Assembly: GCA_031374735.1 (NCBI GenBank)
Contig: JANMGQ010000235.1
Coordinates: 62,001 to 126,000 of the forward strand
Origin: JABFRJ01 sp031374735
Lineage (GTDB): Bacteria; Pseudomonadota; Alphaproteobacteria; Rhizobiales; Hyphomicrobiaceae
DNA length: 64,000 bases
Direction: 5' to 3'
Shown here piece after piece: positions 9,158 through 17,372 of this stretch. The first letter of the stretch is position 1, and every line of letters begins with the position of its first letter. Both the position numbers and the translations under genes were made by a program. The notes below the pieces were generated by a model. The model saw nothing but the letters and a program-made list of their open reading frames with translations, did no database searches and was not told the DNA's origin.

Positions 9158-10458
9158 TCGACGGGTGCCAAGTGGGGATTGGCGTGGGCAAAGCAAAAAA
9201 AGATCTGGCGGTCACTGGCCGCGAGATGATGGCGCGGCTGGATGCGTTGGCGGCATACACAGAAACGCCCGGTCATGGCCTGACACGCACGTATCTGACG
9301 CCGGAGCTTCGCCAGGCCGGCGAGCAGCTCATCGCATGGATGCGTGCGGCTGACATGACAGCATCCTTCGACGCAATCGGCAATGTCGTCGGACGCTACG
9401 AGGGCATGGACAAGACGGCCCCCGCGTTGATGCTCGGTTCGCACTACGACACGGTGCGTAACGCCGGAAAGTACGACGGACCCTATGGTGTCATCGCCGC
9501 GCTGTCTGTCGTCGAGACGCTGCACGCGCAGAAGCGTCGATTGCCGTTCCCGATCGACATCATCGCCTTCGGCGACGAGGAAGGCGTGCGTTTCAAGTCG
9601 ACACTGATCGGCTCGCGCGCCGTCGCCGGCACGCTCGATCCCGCCGTGTTCGAGCTGACGGACGCTCACGGTATCAGCTTGCGCAAGGCACTTGCGGCGT
9701 TCGGCGGTGATGCGACCAAGCTCGCGTCGGTCGCGCGCAAAAAAGGCCAGCTGCGCGGCTATATCGAGCTGCACATCGAACAGGGGCCTGTGTTGACTGC
9801 CGAGAAGCTGCCGGTCGGCGTCGTGACGTCGATCGCAGGCGCCTCGCGCTTCGCAATCACGCTGACGGGGCAGGCCGGGCACGCCGGCACAGTGCCAATG
9901 CCGCTCCGTCGCGACGCTGCTGTGGCGGCAGCTGAGTTCATCCTCGCTGTCGAGGCGCGGTGTTCGGGCGAAGCGACCCTCGTTGGCACTGTCGGTGTCG
10001 TCTCGATCCCAGGTGGGGCTGCCAACGTCATTCCAGGCGTTGCCGAGCTGTCGCTGGATGTGCGTGCCGAAGGAGACAAAGTGCGCAAGTCTGCGGTGGG
10101 TGATCTCAAACGAACACTTGGCGACATCTGCAAGCGCCGCAATATCAAATCAGCAATACGCCAAACGCACGACGCAAAAGCCATCGCCTGCGATGCCGCT
10201 CTGCGTGCAGCGCTCGCGGGGGCCATTGCAGATTTGGGAACGCGGGTCTTCGCCCTGCCGTCCGGTGCCGGGCACGACGCGATGGCGATGGCTGACATCT
10301 GCCCTGTGGCCATGCTGTTCGTGCGTTGCGGCCACGGTGGCATCAGCCACGATCCGCGCGAGATCATGACTGCGGCAGACGCCGAGATGGGCGCACGTGT
10401 GCTGCTTGGCGCTGTGGAGCAGCTCGCGACCGATGCGCGCCCGCCGCTGAACGGGTGA
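9154..10458 (+). CDS. allC: M20-family amidohydrolase (allantoate amidohydrolase / hydantoinase-carbamoylase type)
   Basis: The protein (434 residues from GTG 9154) has the hallmarks of Zn/Mn amidohydrolases that cleave N-carbamoyl groups: GSHYDTVRNAGKYDGPYG (metal ligands H, D), FGDEEGVRF (catalytic Glu pair), YIELHIEQGPVL, GQAGHAGTVPM and a C-terminal SGAGHDAMAMA with the metal-binding His. Allantoate amidohydrolase (purine/ureide breakdown) and N-carbamoyl-amino-acid hydrolases share these motifs, so the substrate is uncertain. The exact start is unclear: GTG 9154 overlaps the M48 stop, GTG 9184 is possible, and the conserved family region begins around GREMMARLDALAAYTETPG. No other ureide gene is nearby. 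Confidence 0.8.
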   Translation: MIDGCQVGIGVGKAKKDLAVTGREMMARLDALAAYTETPGHGLTRTYLTPELRQAGEQLIAWMRAADMTASFDAIGNVVGRYEGMDKTAPALMLGSHYDTVRNAGKYDGPYGVIAALSVVETLHAQKRRLPFPIDIIAFGDEEGVRFKSTLIGSRAVAGTLDPAVFELTDAHGISLRKALAAFGGDATKLASVARKKGQLRGYIELHIEQGPVLTAEKLPVGVVTSIAGASRFAITLTGQAGHAGTVPMPLRRDAAVAAAEFILAVEARCSGEATLVGTVGVVSIPGGAANVIPGVAELSLDVRAEGDKVRKSAVGDLKRTLGDICKRRNIKSAIRQTHDAKAIACDAALRAALAGAIADLGTRVFALPSGAGHDAMAMADICPVAMLFVRCGHGGISHDPREIMTAADAEMGARVLLGAVEQLATDARPPLNG

Positions 10459-10613
10459 GTGGCCCCGGATAGTGTGGCTTCGATCGCTGGCAATTAATTG
10501 TGATGCGGCGCACGCCATCGCCCTTGAAACGCCTCAAGCGCACCCTACCTGATCTGGTGTTAAGACGACGACTGTTGATTTTTTTATTTTCAAGCCACGA
10601 GAGCATATTACCG

Positions 10614-12119
10614 ATGCCATTTCCACGACGGGGCCTCGACCCCGATAGCGTCCGCGCGCGCCTCATGCATGACCCGGCTTCTGTCTGGGACGAAAGCGGG
10701 CCGGCGCACGCGATAGACCTGTTCAATCACAAGTTCAAACATGTCCCCGCCTACAAGGCCTTCCTGCGCGATCACGGCATCAACCCTTTGCCGTGCCGGT
10801 GTCTGGCGGACCTTGAGCATATCCCGTCGATCAACAAGACCAACTACCTGCTGAAGTATCCGTTTCGCGATCTCAGCTGGGACAGCAGCTTCGGCCGCGG
10901 CGCGTGGGTGATATCCACCACGTCAGGCACATCCGGCAAGCCCACGTATTTTCCACGACAAGCCCACCAAGACACGCAGTATGCTGTGATGGCCGAACAG
11001 TATCTGCGTGCCAATTTCATGATCCAAAGTAAGCGCACACTCTACATCGTGGCATTTGCATTGGGGCCCTGGATTGGCGGCGTTTTTACGTACGAAGCGC
11101 TTATGGCGGTCGCGCGTCGCGGTTATGATCTCAGCATTTTTACCGCTGGCACGCAAAAGGCCGCAGTGGTGAACGCCATCATAGATCTGCGCCAGCATTA
11201 CGACCAGATTGTCATCGGAGCGTATGCACCGCATCTCAAGAGCATCATCGAGGATGGCGAACGCGCGGGCATCGATTGGCGCACAGTGAACGCGAAGTTC
11301 GTTTTTTCGGCGGAAGCTTTTCCTGAAGAGTTGCGCGACTATCTCCACAGCAAGGTTGGTTTCTCAAACATCTATCGCGACACGCTGAACCACTATGGAA
11401 CTGTAGATCTCGGAACCATGGCGCATGAGACGCCGTTGAGCGTGCTCATCCGTCGCCGCCTCGTTGAGGACAACAAACTCGGAGACATTTTCCCTGAAGC
11501 TCGCCGACAACCCACATTGGCGCAGTACATGCCCGACCAGTTCTATTTTGAGCACCGCAACGGTAGTTTGCATTGCTCTGGACATAGCGGCTTTCCATTG
11601 TTTCGGTACGATCTGCGAGACTATGGCGGCGTCATACGTTACGACGAGATGCGAGAGCGTCTCGTGTCTATCGGTTTCGACATGGAGCGGGAGTTGCAGG
11701 CCGAAGGCCTCAGTGACACGCTGTGGCGGCTCCCATTTGTGTTCGTCTATGAGCGTCAGGAGTCCTCGATCTCCTACTACGGGTTTTACATCACACCTGA
11801 TCAGATAAAACCAACGCTATACGCCTGCGCTGAATTGAAAGGTCGTATAACGGACAAATTCACGATGCACAGTGGCTTTGATGGGGCGCAAGCGCGGCTG
11901 ACCATCCATTTCGAGTTGGCTAGAGGTGTGATTGGTTCGCGAGGGTTGGCGGATGAAATCTGCGCCGTCGCCCATCGTGCACTGATAACGGATAGCCCCG
12001 AGTATGCCGTCATGTTTGCGGGGCTCGGTGACGTCGTGAAGCCCGTGGTTGTTTTGCATGCATATGAAAGCGCCGAATTTTTTAATCCTGGAGGTAAGCA
12101 TTCGTGGGTTACGCGTTGA
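10614..12119 (+). CDS. PaaK-like adenylate-forming ligase, first gene of a three-gene cassette
   Basis: The 501-residue protein (from ATG 10614) is related to phenylacetate-CoA ligase/coenzyme F390 synthetase proteins. The phosphate loop is STTSGTSGKPTYFPR at residues 101-115, a YGTVDLGTMAHE block stands where PaaK has its YG.SE motif, and FPLFRYDLRDYGG carries the hinge-type R..D. It presumably activates a carboxylate as acyl-AMP; the acceptor is unknown. The upstream 10570-10610 stretch is strikingly A/T-rich (gatttttttattttcaagcc), and the first part of the gene has more A/T than its neighbours, which hints at transfer. Its end overlaps the E1-like gene by 16 bases. The start lacks a good RBS; an upstream ATG near 10503 is possible. 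Confidence 0.75.
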   Translation: MPFPRRGLDPDSVRARLMHDPASVWDESGPAHAIDLFNHKFKHVPAYKAFLRDHGINPLPCRCLADLEHIPSINKTNYLLKYPFRDLSWDSSFGRGAWVISTTSGTSGKPTYFPRQAHQDTQYAVMAEQYLRANFMIQSKRTLYIVAFALGPWIGGVFTYEALMAVARRGYDLSIFTAGTQKAAVVNAIIDLRQHYDQIVIGAYAPHLKSIIEDGERAGIDWRTVNAKFVFSAEAFPEELRDYLHSKVGFSNIYRDTLNHYGTVDLGTMAHETPLSVLIRRRLVEDNKLGDIFPEARRQPTLAQYMPDQFYFEHRNGSLHCSGHSGFPLFRYDLRDYGGVIRYDEMRERLVSIGFDMERELQAEGLSDTLWRLPFVFVYERQESSISYYGFYITPDQIKPTLYACAELKGRITDKFTMHSGFDGAQARLTIHFELARGVIGSRGLADEICAVAHRALITDSPEYAVMFAGLGDVVKPVVVLHAYESAEFFNPGGKHSWVTR

Positions 12120-13135
12120 CCATCTGCGAACGGCCGCAGCACATCCTTGAGCCGCATACGGTGCACTCGATCTACCATTCGCAATTGCGCGAACTTGTTG
12201 AGGCTCGAACACCGAGCCTCAGCGCGGCAGAAACCGCCGCCGAAGCCGTGCGCCTCGCGCGCACGGTGAAGCCTGTGTACGTGCATTTTCCTTGGCGCGG
12301 CATTGTGCTTGAGACGGTGCCCGCCGCGGAATTCTACGAACTCAAGACCAACCGCAACCAATATTTGTTGACGCGTGCGGAGCAGTCTCAGCTTTATAAT
12401 GCGTCGGTCTCAATGGCGGGGATGTCGGTTGGCAGCGCGCTCCTCTACGGGCTTGTCGGCAGTGGATTTGGCTGCCGCTTCACGATTGCCGACGGCGATA
12501 CGTTCTCGACGACAAATCTCAATCGTGTGCAGGCGACCGTGCTCGATGTCGATCAGTTGAAAGTCGAGATCGCGGCCCAACGTGCCTTCGAGATGAACCC
12601 CTTCATCGAGATCCACGCGATGGCGAAGCGGCTCACCGATGCTGACGTCGACACGTTTTTCTTCAATGGCAAGGCGCGCGTGATCTTTGAAGAAGTCGAT
12701 GATTACCGCATGAAGATTGTGCTGCGCGAGCGTGCGAAGGCCGCCGGTATTGCCTTTGTCATGCTGACCAATCTGGTCGATAGCGTGTCGATCGACATTG
12801 AACGCTACGATACGGAACCCGACACGAAGCCTTTCCTCGGGCTGGCAGACGACGCGCTGCTCGCCCGCATCAAGGCCGGTGAGATGAACCGTGAAATCAT
12901 GAAGGATTTCTCGGTCCGCCTGGTCGACAAAGCGCTGCTGACGGATCGCGCTTACGCCTCGGTCGATGCCATCGGAAAGGATCTTGTCGGCCGGCCGCAG
13001 CTGTACGGCACAGTCGCGCTCGATGGGGGGCTCGCGCCCTACATCTACCGGCGCATCCTGCTCGGCGATCCCCACCTGCGCAGTGGCCGCTATACGCTTT
13101 CGCTCTCAGCAGTGATGGGGCGTCCGCATGTCTAA
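12104..13135 (+). CDS. E1-like (ThiF/MoeB/UBA-type) adenylating-fold protein
   Basis: The 343-residue protein has a Rossmann core of the ThiF/E1 superfamily starting near residue 100: a glycine loop AGMSVGSALLYGLVGSG, the acidic FTIADGDTFSTTNLNR block at about 127-141 (the D..D...NLNR nucleotide motif) and FEEVDDYRMKIVLRERA. In this family the fold adenylates a C-terminal carboxylate or another acyl substrate. The CxxC zinc motifs and the obvious catalytic Cys of MoeB/ThiF are missing, so it is a divergent member. GTG 12104 is well supported by ggaggt ten bases upstream, inside the end of the ligase gene. It overlaps the nitroreductase start by eight bases, so the three genes are very likely one operon. 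Confidence 0.75.
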   Translation: MGYALTICERPQHILEPHTVHSIYHSQLRELVEARTPSLSAAETAAEAVRLARTVKPVYVHFPWRGIVLETVPAAEFYELKTNRNQYLLTRAEQSQLYNASVSMAGMSVGSALLYGLVGSGFGCRFTIADGDTFSTTNLNRVQATVLDVDQLKVEIAAQRAFEMNPFIEIHAMAKRLTDADVDTFFFNGKARVIFEEVDDYRMKIVLRERAKAAGIAFVMLTNLVDSVSIDIERYDTEPDTKPFLGLADDALLARIKAGEMNREIMKDFSVRLVDKALLTDRAYASVDAIGKDLVGRPQLYGTVALDGGLAPYIYRRILLGDPHLRSGRYTLSLSAVMGRPHV

Positions 13136-14147
13136 TTCGCGTGTTGCTGATAACTACGCTGCTTGGTCCCTCTGCGCCGGAGATTTTCCGGCGCAGGGTG
13201 CGATACGCGAAAAGCTCAGGTTTTTTGCGCGTTTCGGTGTGCTGGCGCCATCGGTGCACAACTCGCAGCCGTGGTTGATCTCTGTGTCAGACGGAGGCGT
13301 CCGCATTGCGCCGGATGCCGCGCGCGCACTGCCGGTCGCTGACCCGGACGGCGCGTACAGACGCATGAGCCTTGGCATGTGTGCGGAAAACATCGCGATC
13401 GCCGCGCGCTGGTTTGGCTTTGCCGTTGCAACTCGTTTCGAGGCAGACGGCACCGTGCATTTCGACATCGGCCCAGGCGCCGTGCCCGAGCAGGATATCT
13501 CACCTGACACCATCGTCGCGCGTCTGTCGGACAAGCGCCCGTACCTGGATCGTGAAGCACCAACGTCGGTTCTGCACGAAATTGCGGACAGTGTCAGCGC
13601 AGCTGATGCCACAGTCCACTTTGTCACCACGGCAGCTGGCAAACGCGCGGTCATCGATGCGCATCACCGTGCCATCGACATCACGACATCGAACAGCGCT
13701 TTCGTGCGCGAGCTCGGCTCTCAACTGCGCGCCAACACGACGCAACAGATGCGCGGGATGCCGGGGTTTGTTGCTGATATCGCCACGCTGCCATCGATCA
13801 TCGTACCGCCGCTGCTGCAGGTGTATCCACCGTTGCTGCGCAAATTGGTTGCTGACGAGGCGGATCGCGTGGTCGCGCACTCCGCAGGGTTCGGCATGAT
13901 CCTGTCGGACGTGCACACGCCCGACGGAGACGTAAATGTCGGCCGCGCTTACCAGCGCGTGGCATTGTTGCTGCGCGGCGCCGGGATGGTTGACGCAATG
14001 ATCACCGCCGCGGTCTCGTTTGACGATATCCGCTTACATCTACAGCGGGCCCTTGGACTGGGGCGGGAGATCCGCCTGCTGTTTCGCTTTGGCTACGCGC
14101 GCCCGGGGGCGCGTCGTCACACGCCGCGTGAGCCGCTCACGACATGA
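13128..14147 (+). CDS. Nitroreductase-like flavoprotein, last gene of the three-gene cassette
   Basis: The 339-residue protein has the diagnostic start of the FMN nitroreductase fold as seen in ThiF-linked members: RFGVLAPSVHNSQPWLI (FMN phosphate region), then DPDGAYRRMSLGMCAENIAIAARWFGF. Members are usually oxidoreductases acting on nitro, enoyl or azoline-type substrates. From memory, actinobacterial proteins annotated MoeY (for example Rv1355c) fuse a ThiF domain to this type of nitroreductase; here the two are adjacent overlapping genes. ATG 13128 overlaps the E1-like stop. The 3' end overlaps the convergent ArsR gene by 11 bases. Confidence 0.75.
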   Translation: MSNSRVADNYAAWSLCAGDFPAQGAIREKLRFFARFGVLAPSVHNSQPWLISVSDGGVRIAPDAARALPVADPDGAYRRMSLGMCAENIAIAARWFGFAVATRFEADGTVHFDIGPGAVPEQDISPDTIVARLSDKRPYLDREAPTSVLHEIADSVSAADATVHFVTTAAGKRAVIDAHHRAIDITTSNSAFVRELGSQLRANTTQQMRGMPGFVADIATLPSIIVPPLLQVYPPLLRKLVADEADRVVAHSAGFGMILSDVHTPDGDVNVGRAYQRVALLLRGAGMVDAMITAAVSFDDIRLHLQRALGLGREIRLLFRFGYARPGARRHTPREPLTT

Positions 14148-14817
14148 ACAGGCGCACGAACGCCCGCTCGCCGCCTGGGCTGAAATGCACCGTGCGGCCG
14201 CCGTCAAGCCGGCGCGCCCAACCGAGCGCGAAGATGCGGTCGAGCAAAGCAGCGCCGAGGCTGCCGGCGAGATGTGGCCGCCGTTCGCTCCAATCGAGGC
14301 ACGTGCGGCAGAGCGGGCGCTTCGTGCTCGCGAGTGTCGCTATATCGATGCCAAAGTTGCTCAGTTGCGTCTCACCCTTCGGCGTGACGACGACGCCGCT
14401 GCCGTCGAGCGCGATAATGCCGTGATCCGTGAGCCGCCCGAACAGTTCAACACCGCGCGTGCCGGCAAGATGATCATAGCAAACGCGCGCCAGACGCATC
14501 TGAGGGTCCTTCGGACCTGGCCGCGTGCGGCGCTTGCCAGCGTGTGCCGCAAGATCCATCAACGCCTCGATCGCGGACGCAACGTCAGGGCCGGCAAGAC
14601 GGTAATACCGATGGCGTCCTTGCTGCTCAACGGTCAGCAGTCCGCCGCCGAGAAGCTGGGCCAAATGTCCGCTTCCGGTTTGTGCTGTCACACCGGCGTC
14701 GCGGGCGAGTTCGCCCGCTGTCAGCGCTGCCCCGCTCATGAGTGAGCACAGCATGTTTGCTCGCGCAGGATCGCCCACCAGGGATGCGATCATGGCGATG
14801 TCGGGACCGTCTTTCAT
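14137..14817 (-). CDS. ArsR-family winged-helix transcriptional regulator
   Basis: The 226-residue protein begins with an ArsR-type winged helix: LVGDPARANMLCSLMSGAALTAGELA, then the recognition helix region GVTAQTGSGHLAQLLGGGLL and the wing VEQQGRHRYYRLAG. The extra C-terminal 120 residues contain three cysteines, two of them in RPLCRTCLDWSERRPHLAGS, a layout common in the larger ArsR proteins. ATG 14817 gives the expected MKDGPDIAMIASLVGDPAR start. It is divergent, 104 bases away, from a small monooxygenase gene that it probably represses. The Cys pair could sense a metal or electrophile, but this is inference. Confidence 0.85.
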   Translation of the reverse strand: MKDGPDIAMIASLVGDPARANMLCSLMSGAALTAGELARDAGVTAQTGSGHLAQLLGGGLLTVEQQGRHRYYRLAGPDVASAIEALMDLAAHAGKRRTRPGPKDPQMRLARVCYDHLAGTRGVELFGRLTDHGIIALDGSGVVVTPKGETQLSNFGIDIATLASTKRPLCRTCLDWSERRPHLAGSLGAALLDRIFALGWARRLDGGRTVHFSPGGERAFVRLFMS

Positions 14818-14921
14818 AGGGCTGACATAGCATGGGGTCAGCTGCGACGTTACGGTCAAGGCCGAAGTGTCCAGTACAGGCGCCGTGTAATGCAAGTGAC
14901 CATACCAAAAGGATGCCACCC

Positions 14922-15272
14922 ATGATCGCCATCATCTTCGAAGTCTGGCCGGCAGACGGCCGACGCGACGCCTATCTCGATCTCGCGGCCAAGCTGCGTG
15001 GCGATCTCGAGAAAATGGACGGCTTCATTTCAGTCGAACGCTTCCAGAGCCTGACCAACCCGCAAAAGATGCTGTCGCTGTCCTTCTGGCGTGATGAGGC
15101 AGCTGTTGCGGCGTGGCGCAATCACAGCCAGCATCGTGCGACACAATCGGCGGGTCGACGCGGGGTATTCAAGGACTACCGGCTGCGTGTTGCCGGGGTT
15201 GTTCGCGACTACGGCATGACGGAGCGAGATCAGGCGCCGGCCGACAGCTGTGCCTTTCACGCGCTGGTCTGA
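14922..15272 (+). CDS. Antibiotic biosynthesis monooxygenase (ABM) domain protein
   Basis: The 116-residue protein has the ABM ferredoxin-like fold pattern: MIAIIFEVWPADGRRDAYLD at the N-terminus, DGFISVERFQSL, and LSFWRDEAAVAAWRNHSQHR followed by FKDYRLRVAGVVRDYG. Members oxidise small quinol or phenolic compounds, or act as quinone or heme detoxifiers, without a bound cofactor. The start is the ATG at 14922; only a weak ggatg lies upstream. Pairing with a divergent ArsR-type regulator is frequently seen and suggests induction by a toxic small molecule. The TRAP dctM gene converges on it from the right. Confidence 0.82.
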   Translation: MIAIIFEVWPADGRRDAYLDLAAKLRGDLEKMDGFISVERFQSLTNPQKMLSLSFWRDEAAVAAWRNHSQHRATQSAGRRGVFKDYRLRVAGVVRDYGMTERDQAPADSCAFHALV

Positions 15273-15275
15273 GCG

Positions 15276-16574
15276 TCACAGCACGCGCGGCAGCCACAGC
15301 ACGATCTCGGGGAGTGCCGTCAGCAGCATCGTGAAGCCGATCAGGATGATCAAATACGGGAACGTTACCTTGGCAATGTAGCCGAGGCTGTCGTCGGTCA
15401 GCCCCTGGATGACGAACAGGTTGAAGCCGACCGGCGGCGTGATCTGAGCCATCTCGACCACCAGCACCAGGAACACGCCAAACCAGATCGGGTCATAACC
15501 GGCGGTCTTGATGATCGGCAGCACGATCGGCAGAGTCATGACGATCATCGAGAAGCCATCAAGAAAGCAGCCGAGGATCAGATAGAACACGATCAGCGCC
15601 AGAATGAGCATGAACGGCGACAGGCCAAGGGCCGCGACCCAATCGGCAACGGCTTTGGGGATGCCGAGGAAGGCGGCCGCATTGCCGAGAATGGAGGCGC
15701 CAAGAATAATCAGTGCGATCATGGAGCACGTGACGACGGCGCCGATGGCCACCTCGCGCATGGCTGTCATCGTGAGAGATCCCGAGATGGCCGTCACAAT
15801 GACAGCGCCGAGCACGCCGACGGCCGCCGCTTCCGAGGGCGTGGCAAAACCGCCGTACATGGAGCCAAGCACGCAGGCGATCAGAAACATCGCGGGCGCG
15901 AGGTCTTTCAGCGACGCGAAGCGTTCGCGCCAGGACACATTGCTCAGTGCGCGTTCCGATGCGGGCACCAGTTCCGGTCGAAGTGTCGTGTGGATCATGA
16001 TCCAGGCCATGAACGTCATGGCGAGCAACGCGCCAGGGATGAAGCCAGCGGTGAACAGTTTCAGGATCGAGACGTCGCCGAGCACGCCGTAGATGATCAT
16101 GATGTTCGACGGCGGAATGAGAAAGCCGAGCGTCCCCGCCCCGGCCAGTGAGCCAATGGCGATGTCCTTGGAGTAGCCGCGCTTCAGCAGCTCCGTTAGC
16201 GCCATGCGACCGACAACTTGCGTCGTCGCGGCGGACGAACCGGAGATGGCCGCGAAGATCGAGCAGCCCAACACGTTCACATGCAACAACCGCCCCGGCA
16301 ACAATCCCGCCCACGGCGCGAGACCTGAGAACAGCGCCTTCGACAGATGCGTGCGGAACAGCAGCTCGCCCATCAGGATGAACAGCGGCAGCGCCAGCAG
16401 CTCCTGCGTGGTGAGGATGTTCCAGGCGTATTGCGGCAACAGCTTATCGAGCGGGATGTTGCGCCACAGCGCCAGCGAAACGGTGCCGGTGATCGCCAAT
16501 GTCAGCCCGATCCAGAGGCCGGATGCGAGCAGCAGAAACAGTATGGCAAAAAGCGTGAGGGTGACGAGGAGCAT
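15276..16574 (-). CDS. dctM: TRAP transporter large permease (DctM)
   Basis: The 432-residue protein is the 12-helix channel subunit of a TRAP transporter, which imports organic acids or similar solutes by Na+ symport with a periplasmic binding protein. Family blocks seen are LPLFILMGELLFRTHLSKAL, GCSIFAAISGSSAATTQVVG, LGFLIPPSNIMIIYGVLGDVS, FLDGFSMIVMTLPIVLPII and EMAQITPPVGFNLFVIQGLT. It starts at the second possible ATG (16574), giving MLLVTLTLFAILFLLLAS; ATG 16601 is also possible. It is separated from dctQ and dctP by two unrelated genes, which is unusual because dctQM are normally contiguous or fused. Confidence 0.92.
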   Translation of the reverse strand: MLLVTLTLFAILFLLLASGLWIGLTLAITGTVSLALWRNIPLDKLLPQYAWNILTTQELLALPLFILMGELLFRTHLSKALFSGLAPWAGLLPGRLLHVNVLGCSIFAAISGSSAATTQVVGRMALTELLKRGYSKDIAIGSLAGAGTLGFLIPPSNIMIIYGVLGDVSILKLFTAGFIPGALLAMTFMAWIMIHTTLRPELVPASERALSNVSWRERFASLKDLAPAMFLIACVLGSMYGGFATPSEAAAVGVLGAVIVTAISGSLTMTAMREVAIGAVVTCSMIALIILGASILGNAAAFLGIPKAVADWVAALGLSPFMLILALIVFYLILGCFLDGFSMIVMTLPIVLPIIKTAGYDPIWFGVFLVLVVEMAQITPPVGFNLFVIQGLTDDSLGYIAKVTFPYLIILIGFTMLLTALPEIVLWLPRVL

Positions 16575-16621
16575 GGGGGCTGCGTGTTCTCTTGAGGGCA
16601 TGCAGGTCAGTTGTCGGCGGG

Positions 16622-16783
16622 TCAGTTGCAGGCGATCTCTACCGCAAGCGCTTCGACGACACCGGGCTGCGCTTTCTTGTCATCGTGCACCAGCACGCGG
16701 ACCGCACGAGGCTGGACCCCGCCAAAGTGCGATGGTGACGTCGGGCTGCATGGCCGTAACAGAACCTCCGCCGTGCGTGCCAT
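16622..16783 (-). pseudogene. Possible remnant of a small or truncated gene
   Basis: In the 229 bases between dctM and the membrane protein gene, one minus-strand frame ends with a segment of good codon usage (GVQPRAVRVLVHDDKKAQPG, then VVEALAVEIACN and a stop at 16622). A second frame begins MQPDVTIALWRGP from an ATG at 16751 with ggagg upstream. Joining the two needs a frameshift. This may be a decayed 3' fragment or chance. No family was recognised. Confidence 0.2.
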
Positions 16784-16803
16784 GCGCTTTATGTTTACGA
16801 GCC

Positions 16804-17361
16804 TCATGTATTTGGGCCTGATATGTTCGGACCCGTGCTGTCCACCCAGATCCGCAGCACGCGAGCCAACAGCGCAAGCGCGGTCAACGGTGCCACGAGA
16901 ACCGCATAGATCGGTCCTGTTGCAACCAGCACATACCAGAGAAGGCCACCGGTTGCCGCGATCAACAACAGTGATGCTGCGAGTACTTTCCACCGCTCCC
17001 CCTCCACGGCAACAAATCCAGCGCGGCTTACCACCGTCGCGATAAGGCCTGCCCCGAGCATGCAGCCGACCAAGCCGGCGGCTTGCCAGCGATCGTAAAC
17101 CTGCAAGATCCACCACTGCTTCGTCACGAAGGCCACCGCGCCGCCCATGAGCCACGCGTTGGCGCCGAGAATGAGCCTGTTTGCTGGTCTCGAACGGAAC
17201 AGCAGGACTGCAAGCTCGACGGCCGCCAAAGCGCCGCCGACGATGAATGCCGTTCGCCATGTCGCATCGGTGGGAGTGACGCTTCGAAAGGCCAGAACAG
17301 AAAACACCGTCAGCGCCATGAAACCGAGCAGGTATTCGACAAGTTCGATGACGTATTTCAC
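16804..17361 (-). CDS. Polytopic membrane protein of unknown function
   Basis: The 185-residue protein has about six hydrophobic segments, among them IELVEYLLGFMALTVFSVLA, TAFIVGGALAAVELAVLLF, ANAWLMGGAVAFVT and VLAASLLLIAATGGLLWYVL. GTG 17361 is chosen because gaggg lies eight bases upstream and the product then starts MKYVIELVEYLL; longer frames read into the upstream gene. It begins 11 bases after the solute-binding protein gene and is probably co-transcribed with it. I do not recognise the family. Its position between dctQ and dctM could mean a role in the transport locus, but nothing in the sequence shows that. Confidence 0.65.
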   Translation of the reverse strand: MKYVIELVEYLLGFMALTVFSVLAFRSVTPTDATWRTAFIVGGALAAVELAVLLFRSRPANRLILGANAWLMGGAVAFVTKQWWILQVYDRWQAAGLVGCMLGAGLIATVVSRAGFVAVEGERWKVLAASLLLIAATGGLLWYVLVATGPIYAVLVAPLTALALLARVLRIWVDSTGPNISGPNT

Positions 17362-17372
17362 GCCAACAACCC

